In this document: positions 1-9,023 of the stretch, in pieces
How positions within the stretch are numbered: the first letter of the stretch is position 1
How the letters are laid out: every line of letters starts with the position of its first letter
Source of the DNA: Pseudomonas linyingensis
Lineage (GTDB): Bacteria > Pseudomonadota > Gammaproteobacteria > Pseudomonadales > Pseudomonadaceae
Assembly: GCF_900109175.1 (NCBI RefSeq)
Contig: NZ_FNZE01000001.1
Location: 248,001-312,000, forward strand
DNA: 64,000 nt
Direction of reading: 5' to 3'
The notes under the pieces: generated by a model
Database searches by the model: none
What the model was told of the DNA's origin: nothing
Seen by the model: the letters and a program-made list of their open reading frames with translations, nothing else
Program-made: the position numbers and the translations under genes

Positions 1-849
1 GACCTGCTCGCGGCTGCGCTGGGGCAGCAGATCGAGGTGGATCACCGCATGGCCGTTCCGGTTGATCTGCTCGCGGATCGGCGCCGACAGCGCGTAGATC
101 AAGCTGCCTTCCACGCCCTTGGCCGTCACCACGAACTCACCCTGACGCGGCGCCTCGCCGTCCACGCGAACCGCCACCGGCTTGACCGGTGCGCCGGCGA
201 ACTTGTCGGTAAGGATTGCGCTCCAGCCCGCCACCTCGAAGCCGCAGTTGCTCGGCTGCAGCGGCGCCACGGCGACGCCGCGCTGCTCCAGCAGCGCCGT
301 CCAGGCACCGTCCGAACCCAGGCGCGCCCAGCTGCCGCCGCCGAGGGCCAGCACCACGGCATCGGCGGCGACCGTGCGCTCGCCGTCCGCCGTGGCGAAA
401 CGCAGCTCGCCGGACTCGCTCCAGCCCAGCCAGCGCGAACGGGTATGCAGCGCAACGCCACTCTCGCGCAGCCGCCGCAGCCAGGCGCGCAGCAGCGGCG
501 CGGCCTTCATGTCGCTGGGGAACACCCGCCCGGAGCTGCCGACGAAGGTGTCGATGCCCAGAGCATGGATCCAGGCGCGCAGGGCGTCGGCATCGAAGTC
601 CGCGAGCAGGCGGCCGATCTCGCCGGCGCGGCTGGCGTAGCGCTGGATGAAGGCCTCCTTGGCCTCGGCATGGGTGATGTTCATGCCGCCGACCCCGGCG
701 AGCAGGAACTTGCGGCCCAGCGAGGGCATGGCGTCGAACAGCTCCACCTGCGCGCCGCCGGCGGCGAGCACTTCGGCGGCCATCAGGCCGGCCGGGCCGC
801 CGCCGATGACGACGACGCGGGGGGAAGCGGGAAGCAGGGAGCTGGACAT
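1..849 (-). CDS. NAD(P)/FAD-dependent flavoprotein, YhiN/HI0933-type (partial)
   Basis: These are the first 283 residues of a flavoprotein whose 3' end lies beyond the left edge. The start is the ATG at 849. A Rossmann dinucleotide-binding motif, VVVIGGGPAGLMAAE, covers residues 12-26, and GRKFLLAGVGGMNITH follows at 45-60. That combination is the signature of the HI0933/YhiN family, possibly the TIGR03862 subgroup. Members bind FAD; their physiological substrate is not settled, so no reaction is assigned. The next gene upstream on the same strand is a MATE exporter about 190 bases away with a repeat element between them, so co-transcription is uncertain. The long open frames on the plus strand here are antisense shadows. 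The family call is firm; the function is open. Confidence 0.85.
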   Translation of the reverse strand, partial: MSSSLLPASPRVVVIGGGPAGLMAAEVLAAGGAQVELFDAMPSLGRKFLLAGVGGMNITHAEAKEAFIQRYASRAGEIGRLLADFDADALRAWIHALGIDTFVGSSGRVFPSDMKAAPLLRAWLRRLRESGVALHTRSRWLGWSESGELRFATADGERTVAADAVVLALGGGSWARLGSDGAWTALLEQRGVAVAPLQPSNCGFEVAGWSAILTDKFAGAPVKPVAVRVDGEAPRQGEFVVTAKGVEGSLIYALSAPIREQINRNGHAVIHLDLLPQRSREQV

Positions 850-961
850 GGCGGGCGATAGACTGGAAAACAGGAGCGGCATTCTAGCAGCTGCCTGTCC
901 TGCGCTGACGCAGAGGGCTTTCCTCTTGATGCCATCTTCAAGCAATAGCCCTGCCAGCTCT

Positions 962-1003
962 GTTGGAGGCGCGACCTCGCGGCGATACGGGCCGGCAGGC
1001 CCG
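962..1003. repeat. REP-like extragenic palindrome, family A (single copy)
   Basis: The unit starts with GGAGGCGCGACCTCG, followed by a GC-rich inverted repeat (CGGGCC / GGCCCG). The same core recurs at 17712, 30056, 30992 and 31096 in this window, always between genes. It lies between the MATE gene and the flavoprotein gene and could act as a transcript-end or mRNA-stability element. Confidence 0.6.
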
Positions 1004-1040
1004 CCAAAAGTCCAAAGGCCGCGCGCCGAGGCTGGCCCGC

Positions 1041-2387
1041 CTACCGCTCTGCGGGAACCCAGCCGCCGCGCCGCTCGATGCGCCAGAAGAAGGCGCCGAG
1101 AACAAGGCTGCGGGTCAGCATGAAGACGAGGAAGGCCAGCCACAGCCCGGCGTTGCCGAGTCCTTGCAGCAGCCAGGCCAGCGGCAGGCACAGGGCGAAC
1201 GCCAGCAGCATCGCATCGCGCATCTCCCGCGCCCTTGTGGCGCCGATGAACAGGCCGTCGAGCAGGTAGCTCCACACCGCCAGCAGCGGCAGGGCGGCGA
1301 GGAACGGCAGGTGGGCATGGGCGATGGCGCGCACCTCGGCGATGTCGGTCTGCAGGTCGACGAACCACTGTCCGCCGAGCAGGAACAGCGCGGCGAAGCC
1401 GAGGCTGGCGAGCAGCGACCAGATCCCGGCGACCCACAGGCTGCGGCGCAGAGCCAGGCGGTCGCGCGCACCGATGGCATGCCCGCACAGCGCCTCCAGC
1501 GCGTGGGCTAGGCCGTCGAGGGCGTGGGCGGTGAGCAGCAGGCCGTTGAGCAGCAGGGCGTTGGCCGCCACGGTGGCGTCGCCGAGGCGGGTGCCCTGCA
1601 CGGTGAGCAGCAGGAACACGCTCTGCAGCGCCAGGGTGCGGATGAAGATGTCGCGGTTCACCGCCAGCAGCGGTCGCCAGCTGGCCCAGCGGCGCAGCGC
1701 TTGCCAGTCCGCGCGGCCAAGGTATTCGCGCAGACGCCGGCTGGCCAGCGCCAGGCCGAGCAGCGCGCCGCTCCACTCGGCGATCACCGAGGCCCAGGCG
1801 GCGCCGGCCACACCCCACTCCAGGCCGAGGACGAACCACAGGTCGAGCGCCACGTTGAGCAGGTTGGCGGTCAGCAGCATGAGCAGCGGCGCGCGGGCAT
1901 TCTGGCTGCCGAGTAGCCAGCCGATCAGCGCATAGCTGGCCAGCGCGGCCGGCAGGCCGAGCAGGCGGATGTGCAGGTAGTCGCGGGCCAGGGCGTCCAG
2001 CTCGGCGCCCGGCTGCATCAGCGTCAGCAGCGCCGGCAGCAGCGGCACCACCAGCAGGCCGCACAGCAGCGCCAGAGCGCCGGCCAGCAGCAGACCCTGG
2101 CCCAGCAGCTGGCGCAGCGCCCCGCCGTCGCCGCGCCCGCAGGCCTGGGCGGCGAAGCCGGTGGTGCCCATGCGCAGGAAGCCGAAGGTCCATACCAGCA
2201 GGCTGTACAGGCTGCCGCCCACCGCAACGGCGCCGAGCTGGTAGGCGTGCGGCAGGTGGCCGACCACCGCGCTGTCGACCAGCGCCACCAGCGGCACCGA
2301 TAGGTTGGAAAGGATCATCGGCCCGGCCAGCGCCCACACCCGGCGCTGGGTGGGGGCGTGCCGCCAGGCGTCGCACAGGCTGCTCAT
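1041..2387 (-). CDS. MATE family efflux transporter, DinF-type
   Basis: This is a 448-residue inner-membrane protein with about twelve hydrophobic helices in two homologous halves, the usual MATE size and layout. The amino terminus holds GPMILSNLSVPLVALVDSAV at about residues 22-41, the MatE signature with the DinF-like 'PLVALVDSAVVGHL' stretch. MATE proteins export cationic drugs or metabolites using a Na+ or H+ gradient; the substrate cannot be read from sequence. The start at 2387 gives a normal cytoplasmic amino terminus. It is divergent from the SdiA-regulated-type gene across a gap of 167 bases that must hold both promoters. Confidence in the family is high and in the substrate none. 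Confidence 0.9.
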   Translation of the reverse strand: MSSLCDAWRHAPTQRRVWALAGPMILSNLSVPLVALVDSAVVGHLPHAYQLGAVAVGGSLYSLLVWTFGFLRMGTTGFAAQACGRGDGGALRQLLGQGLLLAGALALLCGLLVVPLLPALLTLMQPGAELDALARDYLHIRLLGLPAALASYALIGWLLGSQNARAPLLMLLTANLLNVALDLWFVLGLEWGVAGAAWASVIAEWSGALLGLALASRRLREYLGRADWQALRRWASWRPLLAVNRDIFIRTLALQSVFLLLTVQGTRLGDATVAANALLLNGLLLTAHALDGLAHALEALCGHAIGARDRLALRRSLWVAGIWSLLASLGFAALFLLGGQWFVDLQTDIAEVRAIAHAHLPFLAALPLLAVWSYLLDGLFIGATRAREMRDAMLLAFALCLPLAWLLQGLGNAGLWLAFLVFMLTRSLVLGAFFWRIERRGGWVPAER

Positions 2388-2529
2388 GGTGCTCGTTCAG
2401 TACTCCAGAAGGTGGTCGACGGCGCGGATTTGTCGTGCACACGCAAGCGCTCGATGAGGGTGGCGACGGCCACGGACGGGTGGTCGGCCGGAGTCGCCGG
2501 GCTGCAATATGCTTGGGGTAGGCTGCCTG

Positions 2530-2560
2530 CAACATCAATCGGGAGCAACCGATCATGTTG
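2530..2560 (+). promoter_or_regulatory. Possible start-codon-sequestering hairpin
   Basis: CAACAT at 2530-2535 pairs with ATGTTG at 2555-2560, and ATCGG at 2538-2542 pairs with CCGAT at 2549-2553, leaving GAGCAA as the loop. In mRNA the start codon would be in the stem and the GGGAG ribosome site at the stem-loop junction. The pairing is read directly; any translational control is inference. Confidence 0.4.
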
Positions 2561-3493
2561 ATCACTGCAAGCAAGGGCCGACCGGGGCGGCTGGCGCAGT
2601 TCAACCCTTGGCGCTGGGCGTTGCTGCTGGTCGTCGTGGCGCTGTTCTGGCAGATGCAGGCGCTGCACCTCGACCAGCGGCTCTACCAGTGGCTGCGCAC
2701 CAGCAGTCATGCCGACGAGTGGCAGACGCGCAGCCTGTGGCTGCCGGACTACCGGGTGCGGGTCGAGGCGCGATCGCTGGCCGGCATCGACGACAACCTG
2801 TCCGGACTGGCCTGGGACGAGCGCCGCGACCAGCTGTGGGCGGTGGTCAATAATCCGCCCGAGCTGCTGGCGCTGAGCCGCGACGGCGAACTGCGTGGAC
2901 GCTGGCCGCTGCAGGGCTTCGAGGATGTCGAGGGCATCGCCTACCTCGGCGACAACCTGCTGGTGCTGGCCGAGGAGCGCCGCGGCGCGCTGGTGGTGGT
3001 GCCGGTGCCGGACCAGGGCGGAGCGCTGCGGCGCGGCGACTACCCGGCGCTGACCCTGGGCCTGCAGGGCACGGACAACAGTGGCTTCGAGGGCCTCGGC
3101 TACGATCGCGGCGGCGACCGGCTGTTCGTGGTCAAGGAGCATACGCCGCGCAAGCTCTACGAAATCCGCGGCCTGCGTGCCAGCCTGGACGGCCGCTTCG
3201 ACCTGCAGGTGATCGACCGCGAGGCGTGGATTCGCGACGCGGTCATCGCCCGCGACCTGTCCTCGGTGCACTTCGACGAGCGCAGCGGCCATCTGCTGCT
3301 GCTCAGCGACGAGTCGCGTCTGGTGATGGAGCTGAACGGCGCAGGCCAGCTGGTCAGCTTCCGCTCGCTGCAGGGCGGCTTCGCCGGGCTCGAGCGCAGT
3401 GTTCCGCAGGCCGAAGGCATGACCATCGACGGGCAGGGCCATCTATACCTGGTCAGCGAGCCGAACCTGTTCTATCGCCTGAGTCGCGATTGA
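2555..3493 (+). CDS. SdiA-regulated domain protein (beta-propeller, membrane anchored)
   Basis: The 312-residue product has a single hydrophobic segment at about residues 20-38 (ALLLVVVALFW) and then a periplasmic domain with repeated blade-like stretches such as 'LSGLAWDERRDQLWAV', 'EDVEGIAYLGDNLLVL' and 'GFEGLGYDRGGDRLFVV'. This arrangement matches the SdiA-regulated family, related to esterase-like phytase propellers. Its biochemical activity is not established. The ATG at 2555 sits inside a potential hairpin (2530-2560) with the ribosome-binding GGGAG in its loop. It ends 4 bases before the convergent YdcZ-type gene. The family call is good; the function is unknown. Confidence 0.8.
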   Translation: MLITASKGRPGRLAQFNPWRWALLLVVVALFWQMQALHLDQRLYQWLRTSSHADEWQTRSLWLPDYRVRVEARSLAGIDDNLSGLAWDERRDQLWAVVNNPPELLALSRDGELRGRWPLQGFEDVEGIAYLGDNLLVLAEERRGALVVVPVPDQGGALRRGDYPALTLGLQGTDNSGFEGLGYDRGGDRLFVVKEHTPRKLYEIRGLRASLDGRFDLQVIDREAWIRDAVIARDLSSVHFDERSGHLLLLSDESRLVMELNGAGQLVSFRSLQGGFAGLERSVPQAEGMTIDGQGHLYLVSEPNLFYRLSRD

Positions 3494-3497
3494 GCGC

Positions 3498-3950
3498 TCA
3501 GCCGCGGCGGATCAGCCACACCCCGACGACGATCAGCACCAGCCCGGCGACCTTGCCCGCGGTCACCGAGGTCTGGGGAAAGCCGGCCCAGCCGTAGTGG
3601 TCGAGCACCACCGCGGCGCTCATCTGCCCGGCCAGCACCAGCGACATGAACAGCAGGGCGCCGATGCGCGGGCCGGCGAAGGCGGCGCTGACCACGAACA
3701 GCACGCCGAGCAGGCCGCCGGTCCAGTGCCACCAGCTCAGGCCCCTGAACGGCGCGAGGCTGCTCGGCAGTTCGCGCTGAGCCAGGGTGATGACCAGCAG
3801 GAGCAGGGTGCCGACCAGAAAGGAGATCAGCGAGGCGCTCAGCACGCTGTCGATGTGCCGCGCCAGCTGGCCGTTGATGCCGGCCTGCATCGGCATCATG
3901 GCCCCGGAGAGCAGGGGCAGGGCGAGCAGGAACCAGCTGAACGAGGACAT
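3498..3950 (-). CDS. DMT superfamily membrane protein, YdcZ (DUF606) type
   Basis: A 150-residue protein made of five hydrophobic segments. It opens with 'LPLLSGAMMPMQAGINGQLA' near residues 10-29, the YdcZ/DUF606 hallmark of a small half-size member of the drug/metabolite transporter superfamily. It is expected in the inner membrane, probably working as a dimer. The substrate is unknown. The gene converges on the SdiA-regulated-type gene with a 4-base gap and is divergent from fdnG. The 189 bases up to fdnG should hold both promoters; I see no confident box there. Confidence 0.85.
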   Translation of the reverse strand: MSSFSWFLLALPLLSGAMMPMQAGINGQLARHIDSVLSASLISFLVGTLLLLVITLAQRELPSSLAPFRGLSWWHWTGGLLGVLFVVSAAFAGPRIGALLFMSLVLAGQMSAAVVLDHYGWAGFPQTSVTAGKVAGLVLIVVGVWLIRRG

Positions 3951-4139
3951 GGTGCGACTCCGCGAAACGAGAGACTGGGCAGGCCGCTAGTATGCCGCAA
4001 CCGACGCGGGGCGGGCCGTACTGGCGGGGGAGACAGACTGGGCTATGGTTAGAGCGATGCAGTCGCCCGGGCCGTTCGAGTGGTTCGCCAGTGGTAGTGC
4101 CAGGCCATGGGCTTCCCTGTCCCTGATGAGGAAGACACG

Positions 4140-7100
4140 ATGGACATGAACCGTCGACAGTTCTTCAAGGTCTGCGGTGTGGGCCTTGGGGCGTCGAGCA
4201 TGGCGGCACTGGGCATGGCCCCGCCTCCGGCCTACGCCGAGACGATCCGCCACTTCAAGCTGGCCAGTACCCGCGAGACGCGCAACACCTGTCCCTACTG
4301 CTCGGTTGGCTGCGGCCTGATCATGTACAGCCAGGGCGACGGCGGCAAGAACGTCGCCCAGGAGATCATCCACATCGAGGGCGACGCCGACCACCCGGTC
4401 AACCGCGGCACCCTGTGCCCGAAGGGCGCGGGCCTCTTGGACTTCGTGCACAGCCCCAACCGCCTCAAGTATCCGGAAGTGCGCGAGGCCGGCAGCGGCG
4501 AGTGGAAGCGGATCGGCTGGGACGAGGCGCTCGATAGCATCGCCAAGCTGATGAAGGCCGACCGCGACGCCAACTTCGTCGAGAAGAATGCCGCCGGGCA
4601 GACGGTCAACCGCTGGCTGAGCACCGGCTTCCTCGCCGCCTCGGCGTCCTCCAACGAGTCCGGCTACCTCACCCACAAGGTGGTGCGTTCGCTGGGCATG
4701 CTGGCGTTCGACAACCAGGCGCGTGTCTGACACGGCCCGACGGTGGCAGGTCTTGCCCCGACGTTTGGCCGTGGCGCCATGACCAATCACTGGTCCGACA
4801 TCAAGAATGCGGACCTGGTGCTGATCATGGGCGGCAACGCCGCTGAAGCCCACCCCTGCGGCTTCAAGTGGGTGACCGAAGCGAAGGCGCACAACAAGGC
4901 GCGCCTGATCGTGGTCGACCCGCGCTTCAACCGTTCCGCCTCGGTGGCCGACCTCTACGCGCCGATCCGCACCGGCACCGACATCGCCTTCCTCGGCGGG
5001 TTGATCAACTACCTGATCGCCAACGACAAGATCCAGCACGAGTACGTGCGCAACTACACCGACGTGTCGTTCGTGGTTAAGGAGGGCTTCGGCTTCGAGG
5101 ATGGCCTGTTCAACGGCTACGACGCGGCCAAGCGCAGCTATCCGGACAAGTCCGCCTGGGGCTACGAGATCGGCGCGGACGGCTATGCCGTGGTTGACCC
5201 GACCCTCAGCCACCCCCGCTGTGTGTTCAACCTGCTGAAAAAACACTACAGCCGCTATACCCCGGAACTGGTCAGCAGCATCTGCGGCACGCCGCAGGAA
5301 ACCATGCTCAAGGTCTGGGACGCCATCGCCGAGACCGCGCAGCCGGGCAAGGCGATGACCATCATGTACGCCCTCGGCTGGACCCAGCACACGGTGGGCT
5401 CTCAGATGATCCGCACCGGCGCCATGGTGCAGCTGCTGCTCGGAAACATCGGCATGCCCGGCGGCGGGATGAACGCCCTGCGCGGCCACTCCAATATCCA
5501 GGGCCTCACCGACCTCGGTCTGCTGTCCAACCTGCTGCCGGGCTACCTGACCCTGCCGGGCGATGCCGAGCAGGACTACTCCGCCTACATCGGCAAGCGC
5601 ACCAGCCTGCCGCTGCGTCCGGGGCAGCTGTCCTACTGGCAGCACTACGAGAAGTTCCACGTCAGCCTGATGAAGGCCTGGTTCGGCAAGGCCGCCACGG
5701 CGGAGAACAACTGGGCCTACGACTGGCTGCCCAAGCTCGACGTGCCCGGCTACGACGTGCTCAAGGTGTTCGACATGATGTTCCAGGGGCAGGTCAACGG
5801 CTACTTCTGCCAGGGCTTCAACCCGATCGCCGCCTTCCCCAACAAGGCCAAGGTCGGCGCGGCGCTGGCCCGTCTCAAGTACTTGGTGATCATGGACCCA
5901 CTGGCCACCGACACCTCGGAGTTCTGGCGCAACGCCGGCGAATTCAACGACGTCGACACTGCGGCGATCCAGACCACGGTATTCCGCCTGCCGACCACCT
6001 GCTTCGCCGAGGAGGACGGCTCGCTGGTCAACAGCGGGCGCTGGCTGCAGTGGCACTGGAAGGCCGCCGAGCCGCCCGGCGAGGCGCGCACCGACATCGC
6101 CATCATGGCCGGGTTGTTCCAACGCCTGCGCGCGCTGTACCAGAAGGAGGGCGGGGCTTTCGCCGCGCCGATCCTCAACCTCGACTGGCCCTACCTGCGC
6201 CCGGACGAGCCGGGACCGGACGAGCTGGCCCGCGAGTTCAGCGGCAAGGCCCTGGCCGACGTCAGCGATCCGGCGAGCGGCGCCGTGCTGGCCAAGGCCG
6301 GCGAACAGCTGGCCGGCTTCGCCCAGCTGCGCGCCGACGGCTCGACCGCCAGCGGCTGCTGGATCTTCAGCGGCGCCTGGACCCAGGCCGGCAACCAGAT
6401 GGCACGGCGCGACAACGCCGACCCCTACGGCATGGGCCAGACCCTCGGCTGGGCCTGGGCCTGGCCGGCCAACCGGCGCATCCTCTATAACCGCGCCTCG
6501 GCCGACCCGTCCGGCCAGCCGTGGGACCCGGTGAAGAAGCGCCTGGTGTGGTGGAACGGCAAGAGCTGGGGCGGCACCGACGTGCCCGACTTCAAGGCCG
6601 ACTCGCCGCCGGAAGCCGGGATGAATCCGTTCATCATGAATCCCGAGGGCGTGGCGCGGCTGTTCGCTGTGGGCATGATGGCCGAGGGCCCGTTCCCCGA
6701 GCACTACGAGCCGTTCGAGACGCCGATCGGGCGCAACCCGCTGCACGGCAACGCCCAGGCGATCAGCAACCCGGCCGCGCGGGTGTTCAAGAACGACCTG
6801 GAGGTGTTCGGCCAGGCGGAGGAGTTCCCCTACGCCGCCACCACCTACCGGCTGACCGAGCACTTCCACTACTGGACCAAGCACTGCCGGCTCGCCGCCA
6901 TCACCCAGCCCGAACAGTTCGTCGAGATCGGCGAGGCGCTGGCCATGGATCTCGGCATCAAGGCCGGCGATCGCGTCAAGGTCTCCTCCAACCGTGGCTA
7001 CATCAAGGCGGTGGCGGTGGTGACCAAGCGCCTGCGGCCGCTGACCGTGGACGGCAAGACCGTGCACCACGTCGGCATCCCGATCCACTGGGGCTTCACC

Positions 7101-7211
7101 GGGGTGGCGAAGAACGGCTTCATCACCAACACCCTGACGCCCTTCGTCGGCGACGGCAACACGCAGACGCCGGAGTTCAAGTCATTCCTCGTCAACGTGG
7201 AGAAGGTGTGA
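4140..7211 (+). CDS. fdnG: Formate dehydrogenase-N/O alpha subunit, selenoprotein
   Basis: Catalytic subunit of respiratory formate dehydrogenase: it oxidises formate to CO2 at a molybdenum bis-MGD centre with selenocysteine as ligand. A twin-arginine signal (NRRQFFKV, residues 4-11, ending near AYA at 31-33) sends it folded to the periplasm. Cys51, 54, 58 and 93 form the [4Fe-4S] site. The frame is interrupted by UGA at 4728-4730, corresponding to residue 197 in the context [16 protein letters not shown]. This is exactly the Sec site of FdnG/FdoG (Sec196 in E. coli), so it is read through and is not a break. Total length is 1023 residues. The start at 4140 (MDMNRRQF) is preferred over the ATG at 4107 because GAGGAAG precedes it and the Tat signal then begins normally. 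Gene-calling software may split this gene at 4730. Confidence 0.96.
4731..4773 (+). promoter_or_regulatory. Bacterial SECIS element of fdnG
   Basis: Immediately 3' of the UGA, CACGGCC at 4731-4737 pairs with GGCCGTG at 4767-4773. An inner stem GGCA/TGCC carries the apical loop with GGTCT at 4749-4753. The AGGTCT loop and its distance from the UGA match the E. coli fdhF/fdnG SECIS that SelB recognises. It lies within the coding sequence, as bacterial SECIS elements do. Confidence 0.9.
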
Positions 7212-7212
7212 A

Positions 7213-8139
7213 ATGGCTACTCAGGACATCATCGCCCGCTCCGCCACCACCACGCCGATGCCGCAGGTCCGTCAGCCCGGCGAGGTGGCCAAGCTGATCG
7301 ATACCTCCAAGTGCATCGGCTGCAAGGCCTGCCAGGTGGCCTGCTCGGAATGGAACGAGCTGCGCGACGAGGTCGGCAGCAACGCCGGCACCTACGACAA
7401 CCCCAACGACCTCAGCGCCGAATCCTGGACGCTGATGCGCTTCGCCGAGTACGAGAACCCCGACAGCGGCAACCTCGAATGGCTGATCCGCAAGGACGGC
7501 TGCATGCACTGTGCCGAGCCCGGCTGCCTCGCGGCCTGTCCGAGCCCGGGGGCGATCGTCAAGTACGCCAACGGCATCGTCGACTTCAACCAGGACAAGT
7601 GCATCGGCTGCGGCTACTGCATCACCGGCTGCCCCTTCGACATCCCGCGCATCTCGCAGAAGGACAAGAAGGCCTACAAGTGCACCCTGTGCAGCGACCG
7701 CGTGGCGGTAGGCCTGGAGCCGGCTTGCGTGAAGACCTGCCCGACCGGCGCCATCGTCTTCGGCAGCAAGGAGGACATGCAGGTGCATGCCGCGGAACGC
7801 ATCGTCGACCTCAAGGAGCGCGGCTTCGCCAACGCCGGGCTGTACGACCCGGACGGCGTCGGCGGCACCCACGTGATGTACGTGCTGCACCACGCCGACC
7901 AGCCGTCACTGTACGCCGGGCTGCCCGATGCGCCGGCGATTAGCCCGCTGGTCAGCCTGTGGAAGGGCGTCGCCAAACCACTGGCGCTGCTGGCCATGGG
8001 CGCCACCGTGCTGGCCGGCTTCTTCCACTACGTGCGGGTCGGTCCGAACCGGGTGGACGAGGAGGAGGACCCCGGCGAGCCGACGGTGCACACGGTCGAT
8101 CCGTCGGTGCATGTGGTCGACCCGAACAAGCAGCCCTGA
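7213..8139 (+). CDS. fdnH: Formate dehydrogenase-N/O iron-sulfur beta subunit
   Basis: Electron-transfer subunit that carries electrons from the selenoprotein to the cytochrome b subunit. Its 308 residues contain four cysteine groups for four [4Fe-4S] clusters: [11 protein letters not shown] near residue 34, [14 protein letters not shown] near 98, [12 protein letters not shown] near 133, and CTLC...CVKTCPTGA near 157-180. A carboxy-terminal helix ([18 protein letters not shown], about 257-274) anchors it in the inner membrane with the globular part in the periplasm. It follows fdnG by 1 base, and a GGAG-like site in the fdnG tail precedes the ATG. The family assignment is unambiguous. Confidence 0.95.
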   Translation: MATQDIIARSATTTPMPQVRQPGEVAKLIDTSKCIGCKACQVACSEWNELRDEVGSNAGTYDNPNDLSAESWTLMRFAEYENPDSGNLEWLIRKDGCMHCAEPGCLAACPSPGAIVKYANGIVDFNQDKCIGCGYCITGCPFDIPRISQKDKKAYKCTLCSDRVAVGLEPACVKTCPTGAIVFGSKEDMQVHAAERIVDLKERGFANAGLYDPDGVGGTHVMYVLHHADQPSLYAGLPDAPAISPLVSLWKGVAKPLALLAMGATVLAGFFHYVRVGPNRVDEEEDPGEPTVHTVDPSVHVVDPNKQP

Positions 8140-8172
8140 GCCGCTCAGCGCGGCTCGACTCAGCCACCAACC

Positions 8173-8215
8173 ACCCCCCCTCTCTCCACGGGGGAGAGGG
8201 CTGGGGTGAGGGGGC
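8173..8215. repeat. GC-rich inverted repeat inside the fdn operon
   Basis: CCCTCTCTCC and GGGGAGAGGG form a hairpin around ACG, followed by CTGGGGTGAGGGGGC. It resembles the CT/GA-type dispersed hairpins found in many Pseudomonas genomes. It sits in the 109-base fdnH-fdnI gap, so it is transcribed within the operon. Confidence 0.6.
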
Positions 8216-8248
8216 CGGCATTACGCCGCCCCCTTCCGGGAGCCAAGC

Positions 8249-8866
8249 ATGAAACACGAGATCCAGCGCTACACCCCTTCGGAGCGGTCCAATCACTGGG
8301 CCGTGGCCATCCTGTTCTTTCTCGCCGGGCTGTCCGGGCTGGCGCTGTTCCATCCGGCGCTATTCTGGCTGAGCAGCCTGTTCGGCGGCGGCGTGTGGAC
8401 GCGCATCCTGCACCCGTTGCTCGGCGTGGCGATGTTCGTGCTGTTCCTGATCATGGCCATCCGCTTCGCCGGGCATAACCGCCTGAACGCCAACGACCGC
8501 CAGTGGCTCGGGCAGATGGGCGACGTGCTCAACAACCGCGAGGAGCGCCTGCCGGAAGTCGGCCGCTACAACGCCGGGCAGAAGCTGCTGTTCTGGGTGC
8601 TGGTGCTGTGCATGCTGGTGCTACTGGCCAGCGGCATCGTCATCTGGCGCGAGTACTTCGGCCAGCTGTTCGGCGTCGGGCTGATCCGCCTGGCCGCCGT
8701 GGCCCATGCGCTGGCCGCCTTCGTGCTGGTCACCAGCATCATCGTGCACATCTACGCGGCGATCTGGGTCAAGGGCTCGGTGGATGCCATGCTCACCGGC
8801 AAGGTCAGCCGCGCCTGGGCGCGCAAGCATCATCCGGGCTGGTTCAAGGAGATCGGCCGCAAGTAG
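8249..8866 (+). CDS. fdnI: Formate dehydrogenase-N/O cytochrome b556 gamma subunit
   Basis: Membrane subunit of 205 residues that holds two b haems and passes electrons to quinone. Four transmembrane helices are visible (about residues 15-38, 48-70, 110-133, 148-172). Candidate haem-ligand histidines include His14 (SNHWAV) in helix 1 and histidines in helix 4 (AVAHALAAFV, SIIVHIYAA). The family motif RYTPSERSNHWAVAILFFLA begins at residue 6. A 109-base gap carrying a hairpin repeat separates it from fdnH, which is long for this operon and could modulate subunit ratio. The call is firm. Confidence 0.94.
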   Translation: MKHEIQRYTPSERSNHWAVAILFFLAGLSGLALFHPALFWLSSLFGGGVWTRILHPLLGVAMFVLFLIMAIRFAGHNRLNANDRQWLGQMGDVLNNREERLPEVGRYNAGQKLLFWVLVLCMLVLLASGIVIWREYFGQLFGVGLIRLAAVAHALAAFVLVTSIIVHIYAAIWVKGSVDAMLTGKVSRAWARKHHPGWFKEIGRK

Positions 8867-8884
8867 ACGGCAGCCTTCCAGCCT

Positions 8885-8914
8885 GATCGTTCCCACGCAC
8901 CCGCGTGGGAACGC
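8885..8914. repeat. Short perfect palindrome, CGTTCCCACGC type
   Basis: CGTTCCCACGC and GCGTGGGAACG flank ACCC and form an 11-bp hairpin just after fdnI. Elements beginning CGTTCCCACGC are a known dispersed class in Pseudomonas. It has no T tract, so it is more likely a repeat or mRNA-stability element than a terminator. Confidence 0.6.
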
Positions 8915-9023
8915 CGCCCGGGACTCTCCGCGTCCCATAAGGCGCCCATGCAGACTCGAAAACAGCGGCTATCCTTCCCTTCAGGCCCATAAAAAACGAC
9001 AACAAGCCCAGAAGGAGTCCTGC

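Noticed and set aside
4107-4730. Truncated formate dehydrogenase pseudogene
   Set aside because: The UGA at 4728 is at the conserved Sec position with a SECIS hairpin after it, and the frame continues intact to 7211.
3987-7088. Uninterrupted 1033-codon reading frame on the minus strand opposite fdnG
   Set aside because: It reads as low-complexity His/Gly/Val/Ala sequence, mirrors the strong third-position GC of fdnG, and shows no domain. It is an antisense shadow of the real gene.
8706-9023. Upstream extension of fdhE from 8706
   Set aside because: It overlaps fdnI and the CGTTCCCACGC palindrome; GTG 9024 has a good ribosome site and gives the family length.
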